This document shows positions 43,132 to 52,811 of a stretch of DNA of 64,000 bases, piece after piece. The notes under the pieces are model-generated. The model was not told the DNA's origin and ran no database searches. It saw only the letters and a program-made list of their open reading frames with translations. Source of the DNA: Sporomusa termitida (lineage in GTDB: Bacteria; Bacillota; Negativicutes; Sporomusales; Sporomusaceae); assembly GCF_007641255.1 (NCBI RefSeq), contig NZ_CP036259.1, positions 868,001 through 932,000 on the forward strand. Reading direction: 5' to 3'. The stretch's first letter is position 1. Every line of letters begins with the position of its first letter. The position numbers and the translations under genes were made by a program.

Positions 43132-43536
43132 ATGAATAACATAAATCAAAATAGCATACCCACAATCAAATTGAAGTCAATTGTACTTGATTGTCCCGAT
43201 ATTCAGGCTTTGTCTGATTTTTATATTCGGATGCTTGGATGGGAAAAGGATTTTGTAGAGGAAGGGGATTTTCTAGACATCCGTTCTCCGGTGGGCGGTG
43301 TTAAGATCGCCTTTCAAACCAATACTAACTATGTTGCGCCTGTTTGGCCAGAAGAACCTAATGCGCAGCAGCAGATGCTGCACATCGACTTTGCGGTACC
43401 AAGTAAGGAAGATATGGAACGTGCTGTGAAACACGCAATTTCATGTGGCGCAACGAAAGCAGGCATTCAGTACTGCGACGAGTGGACGGTCATGCTTGAC
43501 CCGGTGGGGCATCCGTTTTGTTTTGTCGTTTGGTGA
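43132..43536 (+). CDS. VOC family (glyoxalase/bleomycin-resistance fold) protein
   Basis: 134 aa from ATG 43132 behind GGAAGGAG. Two beta-alpha-beta-beta-beta modules: LKSIVLDCPDIQALSDFYIRMLGW and HIDFAVPSKEDMERAVKHAISCGATK, ending MLDPVGHPFCFVVW. Candidate metal or substrate residues are D/H in the first and last strands. Substrate unknown. A 135-bp fragment of this gene is duplicated at 33805-33945. Confidence 0.9.
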   Translation: MNNINQNSIPTIKLKSIVLDCPDIQALSDFYIRMLGWEKDFVEEGDFLDIRSPVGGVKIAFQTNTNYVAPVWPEEPNAQQQMLHIDFAVPSKEDMERAVKHAISCGATKAGIQYCDEWTVMLDPVGHPFCFVVW

Positions 43537-43738
43537 ATTTATATTCACGTCATCATATACCGAGTATATGCATTTTCTGCGTTAGTGCAAGAAGCACACA
43601 CTTAATATTAAAGCAACCTTTAATTCAAAAATTAATAGGTTGTTTCTATAATAAGATAATACCTTATTACAGAATAATGGCGAGGCCCCCCTGATAATGA
43701 TATAATAAAATTGCTATATACTATTACTACCAAAATGG

Positions 43739-44199
43739 ATGGTTGAGAAAATGAAACAAGAATATCCTGACCAGTACATATGTTTTAGACTTAACAAAGC
43801 TATGCGTGTAATCCAGCGGTATTACGAAAGACATCTTACACCGTTGGGGATTACTCCCTCGCAATTCTATGTACTGAGTTATTTATGGGTAAATAACGAA
43901 GCAAAATTTAAAGACCTAGCTAAAAGTGTTAATATTGAAGGTTCAACTCTTACGGGTATTTTGGATCGACTTGAACGAAACAGATTTATTCTCCGTCAAG
44001 ATGACCCTGAGGACCGTCGTTCAATAGTAATTTCTTTGACCGCAAAGGCCAGAGAAGTTATTCCTCAAGGAATGGAGTTTGTTAGACAGCTTGACGCTGA
44101 AGTGTTGAGGAATCTATTGCCTATGAACATGATAAAGCCTTTCAAGAGGTTATATTAAAGAAAGCGTTATCTGGGCAATTAACATATAGAAAAAAGTGA
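43739..44199 (+). pseudogene. MarR family regulator with frameshifted C-terminus
   Basis: The winged helix-turn-helix is intact: TPSQFYVLSYLWVNNEAKFKDLAKSVNIEGSTLTGILDRLERNRFILRQDDPEDRRSIVISLT. After LLP (about 44122) the frame runs into a short wrong tail and stops at 44158. The -1 frame continues EHDKAFQEVILKKALSGQL to a stop at 44197-44199, the natural dimerisation helix. One missing base near 44122 explains this. The 139-aa product might still bind DNA. Confidence 0.82.
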
Positions 44200-44630
44200 T
44201 TAGAAGAGATATGGCTACACTTTAGGCGGACAGTTTTTATAAGGAAGGACCTGTAAACTTTGAATAGACATAGGGCCAAAGCATTGCCTTATGTCTATTT
44301 TGAGTGCCTTACATGTTGTGGAAAATAACCCTGATGATGGTAAATATTTCAAGAGGTAGTAATGACAATGGGGACGTTAGACTGTTTTCGCACACTCTGA
44401 CATCCCCGGATGTTCCTTATGTCGCTTATGAACAGAAACGAGCATTTAAATTATTGATTGAGGAGATTGTATATGACAGGGAAGATGAGCTGGATATTTT
44501 GTATAAATAGAAAAAGAACTGAGGAACTCCTGGTGACCTTGTAGTGATTTGGCAGGAGTTTTTTGTTAAATAAGGAATTTTTTTAGAAATATTATCAATT
44601 ATTGAGAAGCCTGATTTGGAGGAGCAGAAA
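44200..44630. other. intergenic region with a doubtful 68-aa reading frame
   Basis: A frame at 44304-44510 (ends YDREDELDILYK) has no ribosome site or recognised family; its end resembles sequence just after the esterase gene (TTTTGTATAAATA), so it is probably gene debris. A terminator-like hairpin lies at about 44521-44566 (GGAACTCC/GGAGTTTTTT). Confidence 0.4.
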
Positions 44631-45554
44631 GTGAAAGCAGACTTTGGTGAAATATCAGGTTCAGATAAGTGGAAAACAGTTGAGCCCATTAATAAAGGGT
44701 GGTCTGATGATAAAAAATATCACATTGTAACTAATCGAGGAATGGAATTGCAATTGCGTATTTCTGATATCTCCAAATATGAAGTTAGAAAAAAAGATTA
44801 TGAGACATTGAAACGTCTTGATGAAATGGATGTGTTAATATCAAGACCAATAGATTTTGGTGTTTGTAATAGCGGAAAGCATGTCTACTTTGTGTTATCG
44901 TGGCTTAGCGGGGAAGACTTAAAAGATGTTCTTTGCACTTTAAATAATGACGAACAGTATAAACTTGGGGTAAAGGCAGGAGAAGCATTGAGAAAGCTGC
45001 ATTCAATTCCTGCACCGGCAAATTACAGTCTATGGACAAATCGCTTTAATCGTAAAATTGATCGTAATATCAATAAATATTATGCATGTGGTATTGAAAT
45101 TCATGGTGCTGACAAAATTATAGATTATATTGAGACAAATAGATCTCTTCTGGAGAATCGTCCGCAAACATTCCAGCATGGTGATTTTCACATTGGCAAT
45201 ATGGTAATTACTCAAAATGGTGAAATAGGTATTATAGATTTTGATAGATTGGACTATGGTGACCCATGGGAAGAGTTTAATCGTATTGTTTGGTGTGCAA
45301 ATGTAAGTAGTGTATTTGCAGCAGGACGGATAAATGGATATTTTGAAAATGATGTACCGGAAGTATTTTTTCGATTAATGGCACTTTATATTGCATCTAA
45401 TCTTTTATCATCTGTACCGTGGGCTATTCCATATGGACAAGAGCAGGTTGATATCATGTGTGACCAGGCAGGTTATGTATTGAAATGGTATGATCAATTT
45501 CAAACGTTTGTTCCAAAATGGTATTTACCATACAGTAATTGTATTGGCCAATGA
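44631..45554 (+). CDS. aminoglycoside phosphotransferase-family kinase
   Basis: 307 aa from GTG 44631, seven bases after GGAGGAG. APH/choline-kinase fold: a glycine-poor N-lobe (INKGWSDDKKYHIV), catalytic loop QHGDFHIGNMVI (~178-190) and metal-binding IIDFDRLDYGDPWEEF (~198-213). Substrate unknown. Chromosomal Firmicutes relatives are often annotated as aminoglycoside phosphotransferases without evidence of resistance. AT-rich and isolated. Confidence 0.87.
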   Translation: MKADFGEISGSDKWKTVEPINKGWSDDKKYHIVTNRGMELQLRISDISKYEVRKKDYETLKRLDEMDVLISRPIDFGVCNSGKHVYFVLSWLSGEDLKDVLCTLNNDEQYKLGVKAGEALRKLHSIPAPANYSLWTNRFNRKIDRNINKYYACGIEIHGADKIIDYIETNRSLLENRPQTFQHGDFHIGNMVITQNGEIGIIDFDRLDYGDPWEEFNRIVWCANVSSVFAAGRINGYFENDVPEVFFRLMALYIASNLLSSVPWAIPYGQEQVDIMCDQAGYVLKWYDQFQTFVPKWYLPYSNCIGQ

Positions 45555-45984
45555 TGTTGGTCATGAAAAGTATGCTTCACACAACGAATATTAGCACTAG
45601 ACAATTTAGCACAACCAGGAACGATATTACATTATTATTTAATATCTAAATCATGCTTGGTAGGGTATGGTAGAAACGGTTTAACTAGAATCGTCAACTA
45701 TGCTGTCGCTGCATTGTGAGGAAATCAATCGCCTAAACGTATGTTTGGGTGAATTTTTTATTAAGAGGTGTTTTTTCATAAAAATACATAAAAATTTGGA
45801 ACCAAAGCTTTTTAGTTATGTAATGAAATCGAGAAGCGCCCTTCACACCTGCATAGCGAGCGCTAAGCCTTGCCGGTCAACGCACGGAACACAAGCGAAG
45901 TTGTTTTTAAACGCCGGAAAGGCGAGTTTGGATTCCTTCGCAAAATTTTAAATAATTTATTGACTTAAAAAAGGTGGGAGCTTA

Positions 45985-46031
45985 TTATTGTAATTGATAT
46001 TGATTGTGATAATCAATATCAATTACAATAA
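45985..46031. promoter_or_regulatory. 21-bp-arm palindrome upstream of the second FepA/CirA-type receptor
   Basis: Perfect 21-bp arms (45985-46005 and 46011-46031) around a 5-bp centre. It contains repeats of TTGATATTGATT-GTGATAATCAA that resemble overlapping Fur half-sites. Imperfect pairing continues outward (AGCTTATT, TTGACTTAA). It lies 250 bp upstream of the receptor start. Probably an iron-responsive operator, or a transcript hairpin. The rest of 45555-46281 has no supported gene. Confidence 0.6.
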
Positions 46032-46281
46032 GCTGACTGATTAAGTCAACTTATTGTCTGAAATCATTATAATTTTTCTAATGCTGCTCGTAAAATTATA
46101 GTTTCAGGTTTAAACCACCGGTTCCAGCGAGGACAGGCTTAGCGGCAGCAGAGACAGAGAAAAAATAGGAAAGGAGTATAGACTTCAGGTCATTTTAGTA
46201 GGAAGTTTGTGATAGCACTACATATCATTACCGTAAGCACAGGTAAAAGACACATTGCCTTACAATTGGGAGGAAACTAGC

Positions 46282-48192
46282 ATGGGTAAACAAAAAACGC
46301 CTAAAATTTTATGCTCGCTGATGAGCGGCGTTCTCCTGTTCGGCCTGGCCGGACAAGTTTCGGCAGCGGAGTCTGTACCGGAAGAATTCAGCTTTGATGA
46401 GTATGTCATTACAGCCAATAGGATGCCGGTTAAAGCAACCGAAGTGGCGGCTAATGTGACGGTCATTAATCGGGAAGAAATCGACAGGGGCAATTATGCC
46501 AGCGTACCGGAAATGTTGAGAAAGGTTAATATTGCTGTTGAGGAGGGCGGGGGCGGTGCTATTCCTTTTCTAAACGGGGATAAGCGGGTGCTGATCCTGG
46601 TGGATGGCCGTAGGATGAATTGGGATCAGATTATCATCAGCGGCAGTGCAGGGGGATTTAATCTTACTAACATACCAGTTAAAAATATTGAGCGAATTGA
46701 AATCGTACGCGGCCCGTCATCTTCTTTGTATGGCAGCGATGCTGTAGGCGGGGTTATTAACATCATTACGCGCAAGACAACTGGTGGAAATACCACCTTA
46801 ACGACCGAAGCCGGCAGCTGGGGGCAGAGGCGCTATGCTTTTTCGGATGAAAATAAATTGGACAATGGTTTTAGCTATTTTATTACGGCTGAAAGAAAAA
46901 AACAGGATAATTATAAATATAAAGATAAAGACGGCTATACTAAAGAATTTGCCCAAACTTATGGAGAGCAGGATTCAGTAAATTTTCGCTTAGACAAAGA
47001 ATTAGATAACGAAAAATCCTTATCATTGCAGTTTAATTATATGGATAAGGATGGCGGTTTCAGTATGAAAGCCCCTGGATATTATCACAATTATCCCTAC
47101 GGCTACGGCAGTTCGCGGGATAATAATGTTGCCTTGACTTATAACTTGAGCAAAGATGGCTTTTTCAGGGTTTATCGCCATAGTTCCAGTGATGAACACA
47201 CTTCTTTTGATGGTTCTACAATTAGTTACCAAGTTGACCGCAGTGCCGTCGGCATGGAATGGCAGCAGAGAATGCAGTTAAATGACCAGCATACTTTAGT
47301 CGGTGGAGCTGACTGGCGGCAGAATGACTATGAGTATGTTAGTCAAGTTATTGATGATTCTTATACCACAAAAGCAATTTATCTGGAAGATAATTGGAAG
47401 TTGCCCCATGATTGGACAGTGACATTAGGTTCGCGTTATGATGATCACAGCATAATCGGCAATCATATTACCTCGCGTGTAACGGCAAATCGCAAATTGA
47501 ATAAAAAAACAAATGTGTTTGCCTCTTGGGGACAATTTGTAAAATCGCCGACAGTAGAAGATTTATTCAGTAATGCCCCCTGGTTCGTGGGAAATCCTGA
47601 CCTCCGTCCGGAGACAGGAGATACCATCACACTTGGTATGAATACAGAATTTGACCGGAATACAAATTTGCAGTTAAGTGTTTTTAAAAGCCGGGTAGAG
47701 GACGCTATTGCTTATGACTATACAAACCAGCCAGGATTTGCCTATAATATAGATGAACAGAAACGACGGGGGTTGGATTTAACCTTAGCTCATAAATTAT
47801 CGGATCAATGGAGCGTCGCTGCCGGTTATTCCTATGTAAAAGTGGAAAACAAAGATGCAAGCACAGGTTCAACTGGGTTTACGAATGACATAGACAATAG
47901 CCAGCCCAACGGATACCGGCTTAATGTTCAATATACGCAGGCGCAGTGGGATGCAGGGGTAACATTGCGGGCTGCCAGCGGTCGGGACGCAGAGTCTTTT
48001 GGCAGCAGTCATTATGCCGTTCTTGATATGACTGTTAATTATCGAATTAAACCCGAAACCAAGTTGTATTTAAAAGGCTATAATTTATCAGATGAATCCT
48101 ATTCGGTAAAAGGAGGAAGTACTTGGGGTACTGGTTTGGCTTATCCGATGGCTAAACGCAATTTTATTTTTGGTTTGGAGCACCGCATTTAA
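46282..48192 (+). CDS. TonB-dependent receptor, CirA/BtuB-like
   Basis: 636 aa from ATG 46282, with GGGAGG eight bases upstream. Signal peptide to QVSAAES; TonB-box-like FDEYVITANR at ~38. The plug has KATEVAANVTVINREEIDRG, RVLILVDGRRMNWDQ and IERIEIVRGPSSSLYGSDAVGGVINIITRK. The barrel is shorter than that of siderophore receptors and ends FGLEHRI, so the last residue is not aromatic. BtuB/CirA/heme-receptor class; substrate undetermined. No ABC transporter is adjacent. Upstream palindrome suggests iron control. Confidence 0.9.
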   Translation: MGKQKTPKILCSLMSGVLLFGLAGQVSAAESVPEEFSFDEYVITANRMPVKATEVAANVTVINREEIDRGNYASVPEMLRKVNIAVEEGGGGAIPFLNGDKRVLILVDGRRMNWDQIIISGSAGGFNLTNIPVKNIERIEIVRGPSSSLYGSDAVGGVINIITRKTTGGNTTLTTEAGSWGQRRYAFSDENKLDNGFSYFITAERKKQDNYKYKDKDGYTKEFAQTYGEQDSVNFRLDKELDNEKSLSLQFNYMDKDGGFSMKAPGYYHNYPYGYGSSRDNNVALTYNLSKDGFFRVYRHSSSDEHTSFDGSTISYQVDRSAVGMEWQQRMQLNDQHTLVGGADWRQNDYEYVSQVIDDSYTTKAIYLEDNWKLPHDWTVTLGSRYDDHSIIGNHITSRVTANRKLNKKTNVFASWGQFVKSPTVEDLFSNAPWFVGNPDLRPETGDTITLGMNTEFDRNTNLQLSVFKSRVEDAIAYDYTNQPGFAYNIDEQKRRGLDLTLAHKLSDQWSVAAGYSYVKVENKDASTGSTGFTNDIDNSQPNGYRLNVQYTQAQWDAGVTLRAASGRDAESFGSSHYAVLDMTVNYRIKPETKLYLKGYNLSDESYSVKGGSTWGTGLAYPMAKRNFIFGLEHRI

Positions 48193-48211
48193 GATACAAT
48201 GGAGTGGTTTA

Positions 48212-48252
48212 GCGGGCACTGTCCAGATTTTTAGTGGACAGTGCCCGTTTTC
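48212..48252 (+). terminator. terminator after the second receptor
   Basis: GCGGGCACTGTCCA and TGGACAGTGCCCG form a 13-14-bp stem, followed by TTTTC. Confidence 0.9.
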
Positions 48253-48259
48253 ATTCATA

Positions 48260-48645
48260 TCAGTGTTACCTGTAGGTAGTTGTTTATATAATCAACATTC
48301 TTGGCGAGACACAGACGACTGGAAAATAGCTACGGCCGTAAGTCTCATCGAGCTTATTGCGGCACGCAGAAACCCTTGCCGTATAATGCCACGCACGTGG
48401 TCACCTTTTCAAGCGCTTAAAGCTGTGGCGGAAAGGCAGCAATAAAATAAAAGCGGTATATTCGCAAGGAGATCCCAATGCGCAGTCTTTTCAGGCATCC
48501 TTTCAATTCAATGAAGCTTTGCTGAAGATGTTTGGCTTACATGTAGTTGATACCATTTTACTAACAGGCGGCGGAGACCCCAACACCGCGGCTAATAATC
48601 AAAAATTTTTATCAAAAGCTTATGAAGCAGGAAAAGCAAACCGAT
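48260..48645 (+). pseudogene. degenerate coding remnant, flavodoxin/FMN-reductase-like end
   Basis: Translations in different frames look protein-like but are broken. The clearest is 48508-48645: FNEALLKMFGLHVVDTILLTGGGDPNTAANNQKF, then LSKAYEAGKANR and a stop, reminiscent of the C-terminus of flavodoxin-family NAD(P)H reductases. An upstream segment (DWKIATAVSLIELIAARRNP) is in another frame. No intact start exists. Confidence 0.4.
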
Positions 48646-48737
48646 AGGCAACGGTACGCATTGCGAAGTAACCAAGAGAGCTTTTTTACCAGGGGATTGT
48701 TTTTGTAGAAACTTCCTGCCGTCCGGCTCATCTGTAC

Positions 48738-48765
48738 TTGCATTTTACCGCAAACAGGCTATAAT
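48738..48765 (+). promoter_or_regulatory. promoter of the structured RNA, copy A
   Basis: TTGCAT (48738-48743), 16 bp, TATAAT (48760-48765). The equivalent in copy B is TTGCAA-16-TATAAT. Confidence 0.7.
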
Positions 48766-48771
48766 TAGAAA

Positions 48772-49158
48772 TAGGTGGAAATTAAAAAGTCGACGTGACC
48801 TGAAAGTGCTGGAACACTTCCAGGCCCGCGCAAGGTGCACACACACCTACACGTAACAGCCAAGCTGTCCACGACGACATATCTATTATACACCGCTCTT
48901 CTGCCGCCGCACAAGCGGGGGAGCGCGGGGTTAATAGCCGTTGCCGCAGACGTGCCGGGCTGTGAGTGCGACTGGACGCAGCAAATGATTTGGACTAGTC
49001 TCATCAGCTACTGAGCAGCAGGCAGACCAGACCAGGACCTACGGGTTTGTGGCCGCCTGGTTGTTTGGCCGGGTATACTGGCTTATTAGCGTTGAGTATG
49101 TAACAGACATCGACACAGGACGCATGTGTAGGGTAAACCCTTTGCATGCGTTCTTTTT
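48772..49158 (+). ncRNA. putative ~387-nt structured RNA, copy A
   Basis: It lies between a promoter (48738-48765) and an intrinsic terminator (49119-49158: GACGCATG...CATGCGT with inner AGGGT/ACCCT, then TTTTT). The 5' domain folds as a four-way junction: stem GTCGaCGTG (48789-48797) with CACGaCGAC (48870-48878) encloses hairpins CCTG.AAGTG/CACTT.CAGG, GGTG/CACC and ACAGC/GCTGT. A ~230-nt second domain follows. No reading frame spans it. Copy B (59863-60245) is strongly conserved. It is not RNase P, tmRNA, 6S or SRP RNA by the signatures I know. Confidence 0.65.
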
Positions 49159-49163
49159 AATTT

Positions 49164-49210
49164 CCCCTATAAAAGCTGACGGCCTACCGGCCGCAGTCTG
49201 AATATAGGGG
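49164..49210 (+). promoter_or_regulatory. hairpin masking the Shine-Dalgarno of the 143-aa gene, copy A
   Basis: CCCCTATA (49164-49171) pairs with TATAGGGG (49203-49210), which contains the ribosome site of ATG 49219. The inner CTGACGGCC/GGCCGCAG stem reinforces it. Identical layout in copy B. Confidence 0.65.
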
Positions 49211-49218
49211 GTATATGT

Positions 49219-49649
49219 ATGTCTGATGAAATAACGGGTTCCGGCTCAGCCGCTTGTCCCCGGCCAACATCCGTCCTGCCGGCAGCGCCGGACCGGGAGC
49301 CGCAGCAGACCGGCGCCGAGCAGGAGGACCGGCTTATGCTGCAAAGCATCTTAAATGAGGCCTTTAATCAGTATATCTTTACCAGGGTGGACAATATCCT
49401 CAAACTGGCCGGCACCAACGATGCCGGCTACAGCAAGACGGTCAGTAAGGTCGGCGCCATCCTGGACCGGCTGCTGGCCCTGGCCGGGGAACTGGAGAGC
49501 CAGTATCCGGAATTGCTGGAGCTGGTATGGATTTCGAGTCGTTCACAGCCCTGGAATCCGGCCAGTCGGCGGAAATCGCCTACAAGCAGGGCTTGCGGGA
49601 CTGCGGCTATATTCACCAGGAATTTATGGCCTTTCTGCAGCAGCGGTAG
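49219..49649 (+). pseudogene. 143-aa helical protein of the RNA-protein element, frameshifted copy A
   Basis: Same protein as at 60307-60738 (LQSILNEAFNQYIFTRVDNILKLAG identical), but a C is missing near 49526 (GGTATGG for GGTCATGG). The frame leaves the family sequence after LLELV; restoring it gives MDFESFTALESGQSAEIAYKQGLRD...FMAFLQQR to the stop at 49647-49649. The N-terminal ~45 residues are Pro/Ala-rich and probably disordered; the rest is helical. Function unknown. Confidence 0.75.
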
Positions 49650-49839
49650 GATTGGTGGGCAGTGGCGGTTAATTTCTCCTATCAAGCATCCGAAATGCCC
49701 GCAGCGGGCAAACGAGTCCATTTTCTCATTAATTACTTCATATTTAAGGCTAGAAAGACGAGTGCTTCTGGCATTCGTCTATTCGCCATAAAGCGAGCTA
49801 CAAGGATAATGAAAAAAAGTTGTCAAAAGGGAACGTCCC

Positions 49840-50474
49840 GTGCGCCAAGAAGCACACGGAGTATAGCGGGTGGGAATCCCGCCTGGGAAGGCCTAGCCAG
49901 TCACCCAGTATCCAGCCTTGGGACTGAAGCGGTAACGCCAGGTCTAAGCGTAGGCAGGAAAGGTAGTAGGCCGAAAGCGCAAGCTGAAGATGTAGAATCC
50001 CGAAATCCCTAATGGGAAAGGTCGATGCATGGGACGAGCAGAAGACAATACCGAGTTTAGCGATAAAGGCGAGCTAAGCCCGGCGCCCCGGGATCGAAGG
50101 TCTTGGCATGCTACACACTGTTACTCCGTGTGAACTTGGGAGACCCTGCCGCTCTCCGATAGGAGTATGGCCGACAAGTTGAAGACAAGGAAGCCAAATA
50201 AGTGGCAGGGAGTCGGATTACGTAGTAGTACCAAGGAAACAGGGTAATGCCTGCGGAGGGAAGGACGTAACATAGTAGAGCCCTTGGAAAGAGAAACAAT
50301 GGCTGCACTAGAGGCAGAGAAACCATTGGAAACAAAACTGACAAGGATAGCTGAGTTGGCCAAACAATAGCTATGGCTAAGCGTAAGTAAATGCTGCTAT
50401 GAAGAGCCGGATGCCTTAATAGGGCAAGTCCGGTTCTGTGAGGGGGGCCGTCGCGAGGTAGGCCTCTACTCGAC
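49840..50474 (+). mobile_element. ORF-less group II intron
   Basis: Starts GTGCGCC and has a domain V hairpin near 50404-50438 (GAGCCGGATG...AAGTCCGGTTC) with a domain VI ending CTACTCGAC. Total only ~635 nt. Domain IV has just an 24-codon start (MAALEAEKPLETKLTRIAELAKQ, stop) in place of the reverse transcriptase. It would need a maturase from elsewhere. It is inserted right after the hairpin GGGAACGTCCC in the 3' flank of RNA-element copy A; copies B and C show the uninterrupted site. The end is good to a few bases. Confidence 0.82.
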
Positions 50475-50575
50475 CGAGTGTCTATATATTTACCACCGAT
50501 GCTGAAGAAAAGCGTTGCGTGACTAAGGTAGCTAGTAAAATGGTTACTTCTTAGATAGTTGGAGGGTCAAATTAT

Positions 50576-50971
50576 ATGCGATATGAATTTTCATCACAAG
50601 TTTTTGCAAAAGATATTTCTGAACTCAGAAAATCTGTCGGTTGGAATAGTATGGAAAATTGTTATGAAATTTCTTTAAATCGATCATATTTCTATATTTG
50701 CTGCTATGAAGAAAGTAAACTTATTGGATTTCTTGATGTAATAAGTAATGGTGCTACAGATGCTTATATTCAAGATGTTATGGTAAATCCTGAATATCAA
50801 GGGAAAGGAGTCGGAACAAGTCTTATGAATAAGGCAATAAAAAAATTGAAAGAAGATAATATATATATGATCTCAGTTATATTTAAAGAAGCATTATTAC
50901 CTTTTTATAAGAAATTTGAATTTAACATAATGCTTTCAGGACAATTAGAAACACACCAATTATATAAATGA
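50576..50971 (+). CDS. GNAT family N-acetyltransferase
   Basis: 131 aa. GNAT fold with the acetyl-CoA loop VNPEYQGKGVGTSLMNKAI (Q/R-x-x-G-x-G/A as QGKGVG), strand 4-5 AYIQDVMV and the late FYKKFEF motif. TGGAGG precedes ATG 50576. Acceptor unknown. AT-rich, probably acquired with the neighbouring mobile elements. Confidence 0.9.
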   Translation: MRYEFSSQVFAKDISELRKSVGWNSMENCYEISLNRSYFYICCYEESKLIGFLDVISNGATDAYIQDVMVNPEYQGKGVGTSLMNKAIKKLKEDNIYMISVIFKEALLPFYKKFEFNIMLSGQLETHQLYK

Positions 50972-51005
50972 TAAATCTATCCCATGTAAACTAATAGATC
51001 TTTAT

Positions 51006-51084
51006 AATTAGCAAGGGTTACAGGCATATCAAAAAGTGTAATAGATAGAGTATAGACACAGACGAATGGGACAAGGAACCTGTC
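51006..51084 (+). repeat. 3'-end remnant of a second RAYT element with half REP hairpin
   Basis: 51006-51054 matches the last ~50 bp of the RAYT gene at 36930-37688 (TTAGCAAGGGTTACAGG, AAAAAGTGTAATAGATAGA). GGGACAAGGAACCTGTC (51068-51084) is the right-end REP hairpin, cut by the group II intron at the same base as at 25037. Confidence 0.8.
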
Positions 51085-51654
51085 GTGCGCCACGAAGGCG
51101 ATGGTTGAGAACAACAAGCATCGCTAAGCTTAACTAGAGATGGAGGAAGGCCCTCCGAACCGCCATTCAGGTGGAGGACTCAAACCACCGTAAGCTGCTG
51201 TGGACAAAAGCCATGGTAGTGAGCGTTACGGAAAAGGCGAACTGAGAGTTTGTCAGGTAAGTGCCAATGGAGACGAATAAAAATGAACCGCTGTTGAAGT
51301 ATCGAAACTTGCAGGAGTCGTCAAAACCAGGAGCAGACAGGTATCCTGGGAAGAGTCTGGAGGAAACCTGATTACCGACCAGAGGGCGACCGGTATAGAG
51401 GCGGCGTGAATGTGGTACAGGCTTTAGTTAGGAACGTGGGAACCTACGACCCTGATGAGAAAGGAAAACTCCAAGCGGAGACCCCGCAAGGAGGAAAGTA
51501 CGGATGCGGGGTATAGGGGCGGAATAGCTCGTAGTAGTGAGGAAACTTTTGAAATGAAAGCGGAGCGAAGGAGCTGCGGCGTCCCCCGTTCAATAGACAG
51601 AAAAAGCACAAGGATAACATAGTTTTTCACAGGATAGCTTACTATTTCGCTGAT

Positions 51655-52476
51655 TTAAGCAGCCATAGCCAACAAATAGTACTCTTCGGGAGTTCGGTAT
51701 CCATTGGTGGCATGAATTCGTTGCCGGTTATAAAAGATTTCCACATATTCAAATACGGCGGCCCTGGCCTGTTCGCGGGTCTGAAACCGTTGCCCGATCA
51801 GCCATTCATATTTCATCTTGCCCCAAAATGCCTCCATTGGTGCGTTGTCCCAACAGTTGCCCTTCCTGGACATGCTGCAAATAAATCCGCGCTCTTTGAG
51901 TACATCCTGATAATCCTTAGAGCAATACTGGCTGCCACGATCGGAGTGAATGAGTACGCCGTGGGGCGGCCGAGCTCGCTTGCAGACACTGTCTAACGCC
52001 TGCATGACCAGTTCTTTGGTCATCCGCTCACTCATGGATAATCCGACCACTCTTTGCCCGCATAGGTCAATGATGGCAGCCACGTACAGCCAGCCTTCCT
52101 CCGTCCATAGATAGGTGATGTCACTGACCATTTTTTGATTGGGCCTGGAGGCTGTAAACTCACGGTTTAACAGGTTTTCGGCAACGGCAAGGGCATGTTT
52201 CGAATTCGTAGTGGCCTTGAATATTTTGGCTGTTTTAGAGTGAATGCCCGCCTGCTTCATCAGGCGTTCTATCCGCTTATGATTTACTCTCAGACCCTTA
52301 CGGCGCAACTCTTGATAGATTTTACGGCAACCATAAACATGGCGTTTCGTTTGATGAAGTTGCTCAATCTGCGCCAAGATGGCCTCGTTTTCTAAGTCCC
52401 TTTGGCTTTTCGGGCGATTTTCCCATGCATAGTAGCCACTGCGGGATACCCCCAGCACTTTGCACAGCTTCTCCAC
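51655..52476 (-). CDS. IS3-family transposase OrfB, copy 2
   Basis: 273 aa, identical in amino-acid sequence to the OrfB at 30188-31009: DDE residues in MVSDITY, HSDRGSQYC and PMEAFWG. Expressed most likely as an OrfAB fusion through the A-AAA-AAG slip site in orfA. Identity of the copies implies recent transposition within this genome. Confidence 0.94.
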   Translation of the reverse strand: MEKLCKVLGVSRSGYYAWENRPKSQRDLENEAILAQIEQLHQTKRHVYGCRKIYQELRRKGLRVNHKRIERLMKQAGIHSKTAKIFKATTNSKHALAVAENLLNREFTASRPNQKMVSDITYLWTEEGWLYVAAIIDLCGQRVVGLSMSERMTKELVMQALDSVCKRARPPHGVLIHSDRGSQYCSKDYQDVLKERGFICSMSRKGNCWDNAPMEAFWGKMKYEWLIGQRFQTREQARAAVFEYVEIFYNRQRIHATNGYRTPEEYYLLAMAA

Positions 52477-52517
52477 CCGATAGGTTTGGCGGTTAGCTTT
52501 GATAAATTTGAACCGTT

Positions 52518-52811
52518 TTATTTCTGGTTCTTCGCGAAGTACGCTGCCGCCTTTTTTAAAATCTCATTTTCCTCCCGCAGGTCACGATTTTCTCGTTCTA
52601 GCTTTCTTAGCCGCTCATCGTCTGGACTGAGCTTGCCGCTGCCGGGAAAAGGGGCATTAGGTTTTTCCCGATACTTTTTCAACCACCCATGAAGCGTATT
52701 CTCATTGATCCCTAACTCGGCTGCCACTTTGGATACCGGCCCACCGGTCGCTTCTACTCTTTTCACCGCTTGCAGTTTAAACTCGGCGCTAAACTGTTTC
52801 ACCATTTTCAT
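52518..52811 (-). CDS. IS3-family transposase OrfA, copy 2
   Basis: 97 aa, identical to the protein at 29853-30146: N-terminal helix-turn-helix and C-terminal coiled coil, with the slippery heptamer just before its end. Confidence 0.93.
   Translation of the reverse strand: MKMVKQFSAEFKLQAVKRVEATGGPVSKVAAELGINENTLHGWLKKYREKPNAPFPGSGKLSPDDERLRKLERENRDLREENEILKKAAAYFAKNQK

Noticed and set aside
44304-44510. 68-aa open frame
   Set aside because: No ribosome site and similarity only to debris-like sequence after the esterase gene.
45700-45951. 83-aa open frame upstream of the second receptor
   Set aside because: No ribosome site, odd composition and no family resemblance; treated as non-coding.
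48772-49158. RNase P RNA, tmRNA, 6S or SRP RNA
   Set aside because: The GAGGAAAGTCC and ACAGAGNA elements, a tRNA-like CCA end, the long 6S-type bulged helix and the SRP tetraloop region were not found, and multiple copies argue against a housekeeping RNA.
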